A stretch of DNA of 64,000 bases, taken from positions 61,573 to 125,572 of the forward strand of contig NZ_AQXX01000131.1 of the NCBI RefSeq assembly GCF_000376785.1. The letters run 5' to 3'. Shown here one piece after another: positions 17,943 through 27,623 of this stretch. Within the stretch, counting starts at the first letter, position 1. Each line of letters starts with the position of its first letter. This DNA comes from Hahella ganghwensis DSM 17046 (GTDB lineage Bacteria; Pseudomonadota; Gammaproteobacteria; Pseudomonadales; Oleiphilaceae). The notes under the pieces are model-generated. The model searched no databases. It saw only the letters and a list, made by a program, of their open reading frames with translations, and was not told the origin of the DNA. The position numbers were made by a program, and so were the translations under genes.

Positions 17943-19625
17943 ATGAGCTTTGACCATCGCAAATACCGGGCATTTGCCCCCATTCGCAAAACTGACCGTC
18001 GCTGGCCTGATCAGGTGATCGAAAAAGCGCCGCTATGGTGTGCGGTGGACCTACGCGATGGTAATCAGGCACTGGTTAAGCCCATGAATGTACAGCAGAA
18101 GCAACGCCTGTTTGATTTGCTGGTAAAATGCGGTTTCAAGCAGATTGAAATCGGGTTCCCCGCAGCCAGTCAGCCAGATTTTGATTTCTGTCGTAAATTG
18201 ATCGAAGAAAACAGAATTCCCGACGATGTGACAATACAAGTGCTGACCCAGGCCCGTCCGGAGCTGATCGCCAGAACTTATGAAGCGCTGAAAGGTGTGC
18301 CTCAGGCCATTGTCCACGTCTACAACTCAACGTCCACCGTCCAGCGTGAGCAGGTGTTTGGCATGGACCGCGAAGGCATCAAAAATATTGCCGTACAGGG
18401 TGCCCGTGAAGTCAAACGCCATGCTGAGCAATACCCGGACACCAGATGGACTTTCCAGTATTCTCCTGAAAGCTTTACCGGCACGGAGTTGGATTTCGCC
18501 GTGGAAGTCGTGGATGCCGTCAATGACGTCTGGCGCCCGGATCAGGGGCAGCCGGTCATTATCAATCTGCCTGCCACGGTGGAAATGGCAACCCCCAATG
18601 TATTTGCCGACCAGATAGAGTGGGTCTGTGACCGTATAAAATACCGCGAGCATGTAATCGTCAGTCTGCATACCCATAACGACAGAGGCTGTGGAGTGGC
18701 TGCCGCTGAACTGGGTGTGATGGCAGGAGCAGATCGTATCGAAGGTACTCTGATGGGGAATGGTGAAAGGACCGGTAATATGGATCTGATCACCATGGCC
18801 ATGAATCTCTACTCTCAGGGCGTGGATCCAGAGGTGGACCTGTCCAACATGGCCGAGATTATCGATACCGTGGAGTCCTGCACTGAAATCAGCACACATC
18901 CACGCCACCCCTATGCGGGTGAACTGGTCTTTACCGCATTCTCCGGCAGCCACCAGGATGCCATCCGTAAATGCCTCCATCGCCGTAAAGCGGATGAGCC
19001 CTGGAATGTGGCCTATCTTCCCATTGATCCGTCTGATCTGGGTCGCCGCTATGAGGAAGTGGTGCGCATTAACAGTCAATCCGGTAAAGGCGGCGTCACT
19101 CATATTCTGGAACGGGACTACAATATCAGCCTGCCCCGCTGGCTGCAGATTGAATTCGCTAAAGTTGTACAGAAAACTGCGGAGGAAACCGGTGGGGAAA
19201 TCGATTCACACTCAATCCATCGATTGTTTGATGAAGAATACCTGAATATTCCCAATGGTTGGCGTCTGCGGACTTACGATTTACACAGAACCGATGACGG
19301 CGTACAGGCACAGGTGGAATTTGGTGAGGAGGCCGTCGTGTCCGGTCTGCGTGGATTTGGCCACGGTGCAGTTGAAGCTCTGGCTGAAGCTTTGCAGAAT
19401 CGATTCCAGATCACAATCAAGGTTGACGCCTATGACGAGTTTGCATTAAGTGAGGGCACTTCTGCGAACGCTCTCGCCTGCATTAAAGTAGAGATCAATG
19501 ATCAGATCGTCACAGCCGCCGCCTTGGCTGAAGATACAACAACCGCAACACTTCAGGCTTTGCTTACCTCAGTGGGGCGCTATGAATCCAAATGGGAAAC
19601 GGCGCTGGAACAAAAAGCCGGTTGA
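17943..19625 (+). CDS. leuA: 2-isopropylmalate synthase (LeuA, type 2)
   Basis: 560 residues, the length of the larger LeuA2 class. The enzyme condenses acetyl-CoA with 2-oxoisovalerate in the first committed step of leucine synthesis. The HMGL-like barrel (about 30-310) has VDLRDGNQAL (metal Asp36), the IEIGFPAAS segment, and HTHNDRGCGVAAAE with metal-binding His. A C-terminal LeuA dimer/allosteric domain (about 425-555) suggests leucine feedback. The start follows AAGGA. A bidirectional terminator lies 37 bases after the stop. No leuBCD lies nearby. Confidence 0.95.
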   Translation: MSFDHRKYRAFAPIRKTDRRWPDQVIEKAPLWCAVDLRDGNQALVKPMNVQQKQRLFDLLVKCGFKQIEIGFPAASQPDFDFCRKLIEENRIPDDVTIQVLTQARPELIARTYEALKGVPQAIVHVYNSTSTVQREQVFGMDREGIKNIAVQGAREVKRHAEQYPDTRWTFQYSPESFTGTELDFAVEVVDAVNDVWRPDQGQPVIINLPATVEMATPNVFADQIEWVCDRIKYREHVIVSLHTHNDRGCGVAAAELGVMAGADRIEGTLMGNGERTGNMDLITMAMNLYSQGVDPEVDLSNMAEIIDTVESCTEISTHPRHPYAGELVFTAFSGSHQDAIRKCLHRRKADEPWNVAYLPIDPSDLGRRYEEVVRINSQSGKGGVTHILERDYNISLPRWLQIEFAKVVQKTAEETGGEIDSHSIHRLFDEEYLNIPNGWRLRTYDLHRTDDGVQAQVEFGEEAVVSGLRGFGHGAVEALAEALQNRFQITIKVDAYDEFALSEGTSANALACIKVEINDQIVTAAALAEDTTTATLQALLTSVGRYESKWETALEQKAG

Positions 19626-19662
19626 AATTTACCAGCCTGTTCCAAAGGATTTTTAAGACATA

Positions 19663-19688
19663 AAAAAAGGGCCGTACGGCCCTTTTTT
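19663..19688. terminator. Bidirectional rho-independent terminator
   Basis: A perfect 26-bp palindrome consists of a GGGCCGT/ACGGCCC core flanked by six A and six T. It sits between the convergent leuA and M28 peptidase genes and should stop both transcripts. Confidence 0.95.
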
Positions 19689-19705
19689 CGTTCAAGCAAT
19701 GAAAC

Positions 19706-21316
19706 TTACTTGATCCAGTATTTACCCCAATGAGTTTTGTCGTAAGCGACCTTGGAGCTCATCATGCGGAACATGGTAGGCGCATTGGCTGCTTCGATTT
19801 CTTCATCAATTATACGGGTAGTACGAGCAAACCAGCTGGTCACGAAGGCTGCTGCATCAGCATTGATTTCCAGCGCTTCCAGGTTCAGGTTATTGATGTC
19901 GTCGCATGCTGCATGGTAGCAGTAGTCAAGCGCTACACCGGCATCACCGCCGTACTTCGCTGCCTGCTCTTCAGTTTTGGGAACTTCCGCACCGGTAAAC
20001 AGACCACCGAATGCAATTCCCTCTTCGAAGAACTGAGCATAGTCAGAACGGAAGCTGATCTGAGTACCTTCAGAAGGTAGACCGCGGATTTTGAAGTATT
20101 CTTCAAACAGCATCTCCGTTGCCTTGGATCCTGGAGGACCTTCCAGATCGAAGTCAGAACCATCGCCATCATAGATCATGTAAGCAAAGTTAGGTGACGC
20201 GATCATATCGAAGTTCAGGTAAACCTTGATCTTCTCTTTCTCTTCCTGGGACAGATTCAGCACATAGTCAGTGGATCCCACCAGACCGGCTTCTTCAGCA
20301 CCCCACCATGCGAAACGCACTTTGTTGTGCACGTGAGCTCTGCGCATCTGAATGGCCATTTCCAGGATAGCGGCACTTCCTGAACCGTTGTCGTTGACAC
20401 CGGCACCCTCAAATACTGAGTCAAGGTGTGCACCGACCATCACCACATTGTCTGGATCACCGCCATGGGTTTCAGCAATCACGTTAACGGTTTCGGTTTG
20501 CACCCGGATCACGTCCGCCACCATTTGCATGGACAGATCTTTGGTTTCAGTCCAGGCAACGCCATTGTCATAAGTGGCGAAGAATACCGGAATACCACCG
20601 GAATAACCGTCACTCAGAGTGGCATTGATCAGACCTTTACGGTCATCAGAGTTGCCCTGGTTAAAGATAATTGCACCCACTGCTCCGGCAGCTGCCGCAT
20701 TCTCAGCTTTTTGCTGGAAGCTACAGGCACCACGCTGAATCAGCGCGATATTGCCAGCGGTGAATCCATCGAAATCTTCTGGTTCACAGCCACTGGTTGA
20801 GGCATTGTCCGGACCCAGATCCAGGTCAACCGCTTCAACCATTGCAGTTACGTCACCACCTTCTGTCTGAGTCAGATAATTAAAATCAGCTTCAAACTCA
20901 TACTCAGTTCCGGAGTCACCAGCGACGGTCTTAAGAATTCCGGGACCTTGTGGGTAGAACGCGTTGAATGGGAAGGTGTCCAGCTTTGGTTTATAGCCGG
21001 CTTTTTCCAGCGTACTCATGACGTAGTCTACTGAATCATCATATCCCTTGAGGCCAGCGGCACGGGTGCCGTTATTCGCACGGGCAATATCATTCAACAT
21101 CTCAAGATGCTCTTTGATATTATCGGCCGTCATACAACGGGGCAGTCCAATGGGACTACTACCTAAACGTCCGAACTTGCACTCAAAGTAGGAGGGAGTA
21201 CCACTCCAGTACTCATGTAGGAAATTGCTGCTATCTGAATCTGCAAAGGCACTGCTAGCTGTCGAAAGAAAGACGGAAGATAGAGCGAAAGATATATACT
21301 TGGACTTTATTATCAT
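19706..21316 (-). CDS. Secreted M28-family metallopeptidase with PA domain
   Basis: 536 residues beginning with a signal peptide (cleavage likely after AFA, residue 25). A protease-associated (PA) domain lies about residues 135-260 (GNIALIQRGACSFQQKAENA). The M28 catalytic domain has the di-zinc ligands in VGAHLDSVFEG, NDNGSGSAAILE, WWGAEEAGLVGS and a late HAACDDINN. It is probably a secreted aminopeptidase cutting N-terminal residues from peptides. The ATG follows AAGGAG. An N-terminal segment of about 70 residues with paired Cys precedes the first recognised domain. Confidence 0.92.
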   Translation of the reverse strand: MIIKSKYISFALSSVFLSTASSAFADSDSSNFLHEYWSGTPSYFECKFGRLGSSPIGLPRCMTADNIKEHLEMLNDIARANNGTRAAGLKGYDDSVDYVMSTLEKAGYKPKLDTFPFNAFYPQGPGILKTVAGDSGTEYEFEADFNYLTQTEGGDVTAMVEAVDLDLGPDNASTSGCEPEDFDGFTAGNIALIQRGACSFQQKAENAAAAGAVGAIIFNQGNSDDRKGLINATLSDGYSGGIPVFFATYDNGVAWTETKDLSMQMVADVIRVQTETVNVIAETHGGDPDNVVMVGAHLDSVFEGAGVNDNGSGSAAILEMAIQMRRAHVHNKVRFAWWGAEEAGLVGSTDYVLNLSQEEKEKIKVYLNFDMIASPNFAYMIYDGDGSDFDLEGPPGSKATEMLFEEYFKIRGLPSEGTQISFRSDYAQFFEEGIAFGGLFTGAEVPKTEEQAAKYGGDAGVALDYCYHAACDDINNLNLEALEINADAAAFVTSWFARTTRIIDEEIEAANAPTMFRMMSSKVAYDKTHWGKYWIK

Positions 21317-21526
21317 CAGTCGAACTCCTTTTTATTGCATGTTATGCAATGTGTTTTTTTTATTTGCCGGCTTTTGGCCAGCCTACTTCCATGGCCTGAT
21401 ACTTCGTCTAAACCTGTTACATCGCTGGTTAGACATCCAGGGGTGTTCATGGTGAACTGGCATTCTTTTTTTTAGAAGCTTTTTGGCATAAGTAATTACC
21501 GCTACTACCTTTCACCTATCCCGCAT

Positions 21527-21551
21527 AAAAAAACGCCGGTATCAACCGGCG
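21527..21551 (-). terminator. Terminator of the upp-uraA operon
   Basis: A 7-bp stem CGCCGGT (21534-21540 with 21545-21551) with a 4-base loop is followed on the minus strand by seven T. It starts about 30 bases past the uraA stop. Confidence 0.9.
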
Positions 21552-21581
21552 CCTATTAAAACAAAATATTTTGTATCGTTG

Positions 21582-22898
21582 CTACACCAAATCGTCGACC
21601 TTCTCAATGTGGTGAGTCTGGGTACCTTTGGGCATCGGCAGCACCAAGTTCAGCAGAATCGCAACCAGACCGCACAAAGCAATGCCCTTGAGACTCCAGT
21701 CTCCCTGGCCGATCACCATTCCTCCAATACCAAACACCAGCGTGACGCCGACAATCACCAGATTGCGCGCTTCACTCAGGTCCACCTGGTGGCGAATCAG
21801 AGTATTCATTCCCACAACAGCAATTGAACCGAACAGAAGACAGAGAATTCCTCCCATAACGGGGACTGGTACAGTCTGCAAGGCCGCGCCGAATTTACCG
21901 ATAAACGCCAGCAAGACAGCAATCACTGCCGCCCAGATCATCACTTTAGGGTTGAAGTTTTTTGTCAGCATGACCGCACCGGTAACTTCCGAGTAGGTGG
22001 TGTTGGGTGGCCCGCCAAACATGGCGGCAGAGGCTGTCGCCACACCATCACCCAATAACGTTTTATGCAGGCCAGGCTTCTTCAGATAATCCTTACCCGT
22101 GACTGAACTGATCGCCAACACATCCCCTACATGTTCGATGGCGGGAGCAATGGCGACCGGAATCATAAACAGGATGGCACCCCAATGAAGTTCAGGCATG
22201 ACAAAATTCGGTATCGCCAACCAGCTTGCCTCGACAATAGGCGCTGTATCCACAATGCCAAAGAGCGCAGCCAGAATATAGCCGAAGACGACCCCCACGA
22301 GAATGGGAACCAGACGGAATATCCCTTTCCCTATAACGGCAACTATCAGGGTCACAGCCAGTGCCGGCATTGAAATCATTAACGCAGTGCTGTAGGGAAC
22401 CAGTTCAGCTGAGCCGTCGCCGGCCTTACCCATCGCCATATTTACAGCAACAGGGGCCAACCCCAGACCTATGGACATGATGACGGGTCCGACTACCACC
22501 GGTGGCAGAACCCGATCCAGAATGTCTGTCCCTTTGATTTTCACCACGGCGGAAAACAGCATATAAGTCAGACCGGCAGCCATTAGGCCACCCAGAGTGG
22601 CCGGCAACCCATAGGTGGTTTTTGCCGCAATGATCGGGGCAATAAAGGCAAAAGAAGAAGCCAGGAATATCGGTACCTGTCCACCTGTGATGATATGAAA
22701 CAGCAAGGTCCCTAAACCGGCAGTAAATAACGCCACATTCGGGTCCAGGCCAGTAATCAATGGCATCAGAACCAGCGCACCAAAGGCCACAAAAAGCATT
22801 TGGGAGCCAGCCAGAACCTGCTTCCAGAGAGGGTCACTCATATGCGTGTCATGGCTAACACTATTATTGACCGGCGAATAATTTTCGGACTCTTTCAT
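21582..22898 (-). CDS. uraA: Uracil permease (UraA-type nucleobase/cation symporter-2 family)
   Basis: 438 residues with about 14 hydrophobic segments. NCS2 signatures include QMLFVAFGALVLMPLITGLD, the substrate-binding AIAPAIEHVGDVLAIS segment (Glu of TM8) and the GGPPNTTYSEVTGAV loop (TM10). It imports uracil with protons. It starts three bases after the upp stop, so the two are one operon. UraA rather than a xanthine carrier is supported by the upp linkage. Confidence 0.93.
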   Translation of the reverse strand: MKESENYSPVNNSVSHDTHMSDPLWKQVLAGSQMLFVAFGALVLMPLITGLDPNVALFTAGLGTLLFHIITGGQVPIFLASSFAFIAPIIAAKTTYGLPATLGGLMAAGLTYMLFSAVVKIKGTDILDRVLPPVVVGPVIMSIGLGLAPVAVNMAMGKAGDGSAELVPYSTALMISMPALAVTLIVAVIGKGIFRLVPILVGVVFGYILAALFGIVDTAPIVEASWLAIPNFVMPELHWGAILFMIPVAIAPAIEHVGDVLAISSVTGKDYLKKPGLHKTLLGDGVATASAAMFGGPPNTTYSEVTGAVMLTKNFNPKVMIWAAVIAVLLAFIGKFGAALQTVPVPVMGGILCLLFGSIAVVGMNTLIRHQVDLSEARNLVIVGVTLVFGIGGMVIGQGDWSLKGIALCGLVAILLNLVLPMPKGTQTHHIEKVDDLV

Positions 22899-22901
22899 CG
22901 T

Positions 22902-23540
22902 TTAGACGTCCTTCTGTTTAGTCCCAAAAATCTTATCTCCTGCGTCACCCAGTCCCGGCAGGATGTAACCTTTTTCATTGAGGTGGCTATCTATTGAGGC
23001 GGTGTATATTTCCACATCGGGATGTTGTGCCTGTACCGCTTTGATGCCCTCCGGTGCAGCCACCAGTACAAGCGCCCGAATCTCTGCACTACCGGCTTTT
23101 TTCAATAGATCAATTGTGGCGTTAAGCGATCCACCGGTGGCCAGCATGGGATCTATGATCAGTGCCAGACGCTGGTCTAGCTCGCCGACCAGTTTTTCCA
23201 GATATGTGCTGGCTTCCAGCGTTTCTTCATTACGTACCTGCCCTACAACACTCACCTTGGCGCTGGGGATCAACGACAGCACACCATCCAACATACCAAG
23301 GCCGGCCCGCAGAATCGGCACAACGGTCACTTTTTTACCTGACAGTTTCTGTACCTCGACATCTCCCGCCCACCCCTGAATCGTCTCCGATTCCAGTGCA
23401 AAGTCTTTGGTCGCCTCATACGTCAGCAGGGCGGATATTTCCTGTGCCAGCTCCCGGAAATTCTTGGTACTGATATCAACCCGCCGCAGCAGACCAATTT
23501 TGTGTTGAATCAAAGGGTGTCGAATTTCGTAGACAGGCAT
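22902..23540 (-). CDS. upp: Uracil phosphoribosyltransferase
   Basis: 212 residues from ATG 23540 (CGGAG 7 bases upstream). It converts uracil and PRPP to UMP. The PRPP loop [19 protein letters not shown], the [11 protein letters not shown] segment and the C-terminal [14 protein letters not shown] are canonical. It is first gene of the upp-uraA operon. A second, diverged homologue is encoded at 26944-27606. Confidence 0.96.
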   Translation of the reverse strand: MPVYEIRHPLIQHKIGLLRRVDISTKNFRELAQEISALLTYEATKDFALESETIQGWAGDVEVQKLSGKKVTVVPILRAGLGMLDGVLSLIPSAKVSVVGQVRNEETLEASTYLEKLVGELDQRLALIIDPMLATGGSLNATIDLLKKAGSAEIRALVLVAAPEGIKAVQAQHPDVEIYTASIDSHLNEKGYILPGLGDAGDKIFGTKQKDV

Positions 23541-24222
23541 ATAAAATCTCCGGACATTTTCATTATTCAATCAGGGGGCATCAGCCGATTAACCGGCCAT
23601 TCTGACCAGGAGGAACTATACTGTAATAAAGCCTCGAGGCCATCACTGAATATAAATCCAGCGATGGAGGTTGCGAATTTGGTTGATAGGAACAGCCTTA
23701 TGCTTCGTATTAATAGCTATAGGCAGTCCAACTAGCCGGAGCCATCAGCGAGATTAACCCACTCACAGAGATCCTGCTGGAAGACAGCCTGCTCCGAAAA
23801 CATACCGATCACCCTCAATGCGCCCAAAGAAGGTGCATTTTGCCGCTCCCGTTCTCTAATATCAGATAAGGAGACAGGCTATACAGCTTGGGTAAAGCCA
23901 ATAATGCTCCCCACCGGCTGTATCAAGAGAGGTATTTTTTAAATCCTGACCAATTAGTCAAGGATTGGAACAAAAAATGCAGAAATGTAAGGCATATACG
24001 AGAGAAAGAATAAGAAGCCACGATTTACAGACTCGAGATGCAAATAAGGAGAGATGCAAAAAGCCACATTTGACGTCATGACAATGTCGTAAAAAAGTAG
24101 TACACCAATTAATCAGAACAAATTTTCAGGAGCAGTACAGGAAGCAATTAACCGTACCCGCAAGGGCAAGCAGTCAACCAATCAAATCGGTGAGGGCTCA
24201 CCGAGTAGCTGAGGACAGGGCT
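23541..24222. promoter_or_regulatory. Long divergent intergenic region between upp-uraA and urc operons
   Basis: About 680 bp with no convincing gene, large for this compact window. It contains a 7-bp hairpin ATACAGC/GCTGTAT, an imperfect inverted repeat around CCTGACCAATTAGTCAAGG, a TGACGTCA palindrome near 24072 and the 16-bp palindrome at 24188-24203. It must hold the promoters of both operons and probably their control sites. Confidence 0.5.
24188..24203. promoter_or_regulatory. Perfect palindrome upstream of urc1 homologue
   Basis: CGGTGAG-GG-CTCACCG is a perfect 7-bp inverted repeat with a 2-base centre. It ends 19 bases before the preferred ATG at 24223. The position suits an operator or an mRNA hairpin near the ribosome site. 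Confidence 0.5.
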
Positions 24223-25476
24223 ATGGCAGTAAACCAACATATTCGTGCCATCTCATTAACGTCACACACCCACAGTGGCGTCAGACATCCTGTAAATTGG
24301 GGGGCACCGAACATCCAGGAGCGGGGGCCGGTTATTGGCACCATCACTAACCCTGCGGACAAAAACACTATAGGTTCCCATGCCGGTTCCTACTGTGTAT
24401 ACCGCGCCATGGCCGTCGCGAAAGGAGACCTCTCTCCTTTGCACAAGCCAGATCTGACCAATACTGAACCGGTGGTCGACATCGGCCCCTTCCCGCAATG
24501 GACCGAACAGGACAAGATTGTTTCCATTGATCCCTGGGGACACCGGGTTGCCTCAGACTTCAAACACTTGCTGGATCGGGGAACGGATATACGCCCGACG
24601 GTTGCGATTACCAAAGCGCGAATCACAATCCCGGAGATTCAGTACGGTGTCCGCCAGGGGCTGATCAAGGCAGATGGCAAAGTTCTTCTACAGACTGGTG
24701 AAGCCAATGTGACCAAGATTGCCCTGGAACCGGTCTGGTATTTACCCGGAATTGCGCGTCGCATCAACGTGGACGAGACCATCCTGCGTAAAGCCATGTT
24801 TGAGCACACCGGTGGCATGTTCCCTGAGTTGATTACCCGACCAGACCTGCCCATATTTCTCCCTCCGATTGGCAGTACCACCATTTACCTGTTTGGAGAC
24901 CACACGGCGATTCAGGATCCGGCGCGGGAAGTGGCATGCCGTGTCCATGACGAATGTAACGGATCCGATGTATTCGGCTCAGATATCTGTACCTGCCGCC
25001 CCTACCTGACCCATGGCATTGAGGTTTGCATCCGCGTTGCACAACAGGGCGGTGTCGGCATCATTGTGTATAACCGGAAAGAAGGTCGGGCCTTGGGCGA
25101 GGTTACCAAGTTCCTGGTTTATAACGCCCGTAAACGGCAAGTGGGTGGCGATCGCGCTTCTGCGTATTTCCAGCGTACCGAGTGTATCGCCGGTGTGGAA
25201 GACATGAGATTTCAGCCTCTGATGCCGGATCCTCTTCACTGGCTGGGGGTCAACTGTATTGATTATATGGCCTCCATGAGCAACATGAAATTCGACGCTC
25301 TGACCAGTCAGGGCATACAAATCAAAAACCGAATTACGATCCCCGATGAGATGATTCCTGAAGATGCCAAAGTGGAAATCGATGCCAAGATGGCGGCCGG
25401 TTATTTTTCCGACGGCAAGGAAGTGACCGATGAAACTCTGAACAAGAAGTTCGGTCGGGATCTGGAGGCCTATTAG
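24223..25476 (+). CDS. urc1: GTP cyclohydrolase II-like protein, Urc1 homologue (uracil catabolism)
   Basis: 417 residues from ATG 24223 (AGGACAGGG upstream; GTG 24190 is an alternative). The C-terminal half is a RibA-like domain with the three zinc Cys spaced as in GTP cyclohydrolase II (C245, C256, C258 in DECNGSDVFGSDICTC) and the RKEGRALGE counterpart of RQEGRGIGL. A 220-residue N-terminal extension is absent from riboflavin-pathway RibA. This architecture, next to a DUF1688 gene and a uracil phosphoribosyltransferase gene, identifies it as the Urc1 type, thought to open the pyrimidine ring in the URC pathway known from yeast. It is not the riboflavin enzyme by context. Confidence 0.88.
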   Translation: MAVNQHIRAISLTSHTHSGVRHPVNWGAPNIQERGPVIGTITNPADKNTIGSHAGSYCVYRAMAVAKGDLSPLHKPDLTNTEPVVDIGPFPQWTEQDKIVSIDPWGHRVASDFKHLLDRGTDIRPTVAITKARITIPEIQYGVRQGLIKADGKVLLQTGEANVTKIALEPVWYLPGIARRINVDETILRKAMFEHTGGMFPELITRPDLPIFLPPIGSTTIYLFGDHTAIQDPAREVACRVHDECNGSDVFGSDICTCRPYLTHGIEVCIRVAQQGGVGIIVYNRKEGRALGEVTKFLVYNARKRQVGGDRASAYFQRTECIAGVEDMRFQPLMPDPLHWLGVNCIDYMASMSNMKFDALTSQGIQIKNRITIPDEMIPEDAKVEIDAKMAAGYFSDGKEVTDETLNKKFGRDLEAY

Positions 25477-25478
25477 TT

Positions 25479-26804
25479 ATGTTATTACCTGAGAAAACGT
25501 TATCCGCAGAAAGAACGATATCGTCGGATAAACCATCATTATCAGATAAAGCCACGAAGAATAAGATGGCTTACAGCACGGAACAACTTCATCTCTGGCG
25601 GGCCGAAACCATTCGCTCCCGTTGCCGGGAAGTGCTCGAAAAGGCCCGCCGGGGTGAGTTGATCGGCTATGAATATTATGCTGAAAAGCTCCCGACTGTT
25701 GCCGATTTTGTCGTCCAGGTCATCCGTGAAAGCCATCCTTCGCTGGACGTTCCACCACACAGTCGCTGGCGGCACTTCTCCGCAGGGGGCGTTGATCGCT
25801 GGTCGGAGATGTCACAGGCCATCGCCAGCGCGACCGAAACGTCAACCACAGATGCTCCGGCCGAATTACAACGCTGCGCGACTGAGCTGACCATCGTCAG
25901 TGTATTGCTGGATGCCGGAGCCGGTGCCGACTGGAAATTTAACGACATTGTGAGCGGCCAGACTTATACCCGTTCAGAAGGCTTGGGACTGGCGAGCCTG
26001 AAGCTTTATGCTTCTGGCCATCTGTCGGCAAGTGGAAAACCTTATCTGGTGGATGCCGCAGGACTGAAATCACTAACATGTAAGCAGCTCGCTGAATGTT
26101 TCCAGGTGTCAGAGAAGAACCCATTGATTGGCCTGGAGGCACGTCTGTCCCTGCTGCATCAACTGGGTCAAATGGTTGCAACCTGTCCTGCCATTTTTGG
26201 TCAGGAAGGTCGCCTTGGCCGCCTCTCAGACCATCTAAAAAGCCTGTCGGAAGGGCCTCTTTCCATCGACACCGCGTTTCACGAGCTATTGAAACTGCTG
26301 GCCGTTATCTGGCCCGAACGCATTTCCGGAGATCTCCCGTTGGGAGATGTCTGGGAATATCCCGGCGTAGGTAAGAATGAACCCGGCGCCAATCTGATCC
26401 CCTTCCACAAACTGACCCAATGGATGCTGTACTCCCTGACTGACGCCTGGCACCTGACTGGCCTGTCCACCACCGATGACCAAGTACTGACGGCTCTGGC
26501 TGAGTATAGAAACGGAGGTTTGCTGCTGGACATGGGTGTGCTCAAACCACGGCGGGAAGACTTTCCAGACACCGTTTTCTCTCCCTCAGACCCCGAAGTG
26601 GTCGAACTCCGGGCCATGACCGTTGCCGTGATAGATGAGCTTGCCAGTCTCATCAACGAGCGCCTGACCGGCCAGGGAATTACGTTAACGCTTGCGCAGG
26701 TTCTGGAAGGCGGCACCTGGACAGCCGGACGAAAGCTTGCGTTTGCGCGCACCCCGAGTGGCAATCCGCCGATCAAATACAAGGCTGACGGTACACTCTT
26801 TTAA
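25479..26804 (+). CDS. urc4: URC4/Urg3 family protein (DUF1688), uracil catabolism
   Basis: 441 residues matching DUF1688: E..R.RC..V...A..G.L..., the HSRWRHFSAGGVDRW segment (residues about 95-110), DAGAGADWKF, and a C-terminal LAQVLEGGTWTAGRKLAF block. In yeast, Urc4 acts after Urc1, and its loss leads to ribosylurea accumulation, so it probably processes a ribosylurea-type intermediate. The catalytic mechanism is unknown. The ATG lies two bases after the urc1 stop, so the genes are translationally linked. The first 30 residues are low-similarity; a start at M30 is possible. Confidence 0.88.
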   Translation: MLLPEKTLSAERTISSDKPSLSDKATKNKMAYSTEQLHLWRAETIRSRCREVLEKARRGELIGYEYYAEKLPTVADFVVQVIRESHPSLDVPPHSRWRHFSAGGVDRWSEMSQAIASATETSTTDAPAELQRCATELTIVSVLLDAGAGADWKFNDIVSGQTYTRSEGLGLASLKLYASGHLSASGKPYLVDAAGLKSLTCKQLAECFQVSEKNPLIGLEARLSLLHQLGQMVATCPAIFGQEGRLGRLSDHLKSLSEGPLSIDTAFHELLKLLAVIWPERISGDLPLGDVWEYPGVGKNEPGANLIPFHKLTQWMLYSLTDAWHLTGLSTTDDQVLTALAEYRNGGLLLDMGVLKPRREDFPDTVFSPSDPEVVELRAMTVAVIDELASLINERLTGQGITLTLAQVLEGGTWTAGRKLAFARTPSGNPPIKYKADGTLF

Positions 26805-26943
26805 AAGAACCTCTTTTAAAGGATCTTAAAGCGACGCTATTAAGTTACTGTTTTTAGAGTCTGTTAACGGTATCGCATACCGCGGCACCAGGTAATGGCA
26901 ATGACATGCTGTGAAATGACATTGCCTAATCAAGAAAGAGAGC

Positions 26944-27606
26944 ATGGATATGACGCAGACCACCCTGATTGAAAAATTCCCTGGCGTTTACGAGATCAAT
27001 CATCCCTTTGTGCAACATAAACTGACCAGTCTCCGGGACAAGAATACGCCGACAAGAGAATTCAGAATGCTGGTCGAGGAACTTGGTATTCTCATCGGTT
27101 ACGAAGCCACGCGCGACCTGGAAACGGAACTGGTGGAAGTGGAAACCCCCTTGGAGGTCGCCCAAAGCCCTACTTTAAAGGGCAAAAAACTGTGCGTCGT
27201 GACAATTATGCGAGCCGGCAACGGTATGACCGAAGGTGTATTGAAGCTCTCACCTTCTGCCCGTGTTGGGCATATCGGCCTGTACCGGGACCCACAGACC
27301 AAACTGCCGATTGAGTATTACGTCAAGATGCCACCGGATCTGGACCAACGTACGATCATTTGCGTCGATCCGATGCTGGCAACCGGACACTCTGCTACTG
27401 CAGCGGTTCATAAGATCAAGGACATGGGAGCTAAAGAGATCCGTTTTATCTGCCTGTTTGCAGCCCCTGAAGGACTCGCCCTGTTTCGCGAGGAACATCC
27501 TGACGTGCCCGTTTTCGCTGGCGTCATCGACAGTCACTTGGATGAGAACGCTTATATTCGTCCCGGTGTGGGAGATGCCGGGGATCGTATCTACGGTACC
27601 AAATAA
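26944..27606 (+). CDS. Uracil phosphoribosyltransferase paralogue, Urc6-like
   Basis: 220 residues (ATG 26944 or 26950). It is a second member of the Upp family, third in the urc operon, 139 bases after urc4. Core motifs are kept: RAGNGMTEGVLKL, DPMLATGHSATAAVHKIK and PGVGDAGDRIYGTK. The PRPP loop reads ATGHS where the other paralogue has ATGGS. In the yeast URC pathway Urc6 makes UMP from uracil as the true substrate of the later steps, which explains a dedicated copy. Its divergence from 22902-23540 argues against recent duplication. Confidence 0.9.
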   Translation: MDMTQTTLIEKFPGVYEINHPFVQHKLTSLRDKNTPTREFRMLVEELGILIGYEATRDLETELVEVETPLEVAQSPTLKGKKLCVVTIMRAGNGMTEGVLKLSPSARVGHIGLYRDPQTKLPIEYYVKMPPDLDQRTIICVDPMLATGHSATAAVHKIKDMGAKEIRFICLFAAPEGLALFREEHPDVPVFAGVIDSHLDENAYIRPGVGDAGDRIYGTK

Positions 27607-27623
27607 AACTCAATATCGACCTG

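Noticed and set aside
18327..19103. 258-codon minus-strand open frame
   Set aside because: It is the antisense of leuA, whose motifs are certain; codon pattern explains the open frame.
24223..25476. Riboflavin-pathway RibA
   Set aside because: The zinc motif fits, but the long N-terminal extension and neighbours fit Urc1; no other rib gene is nearby.
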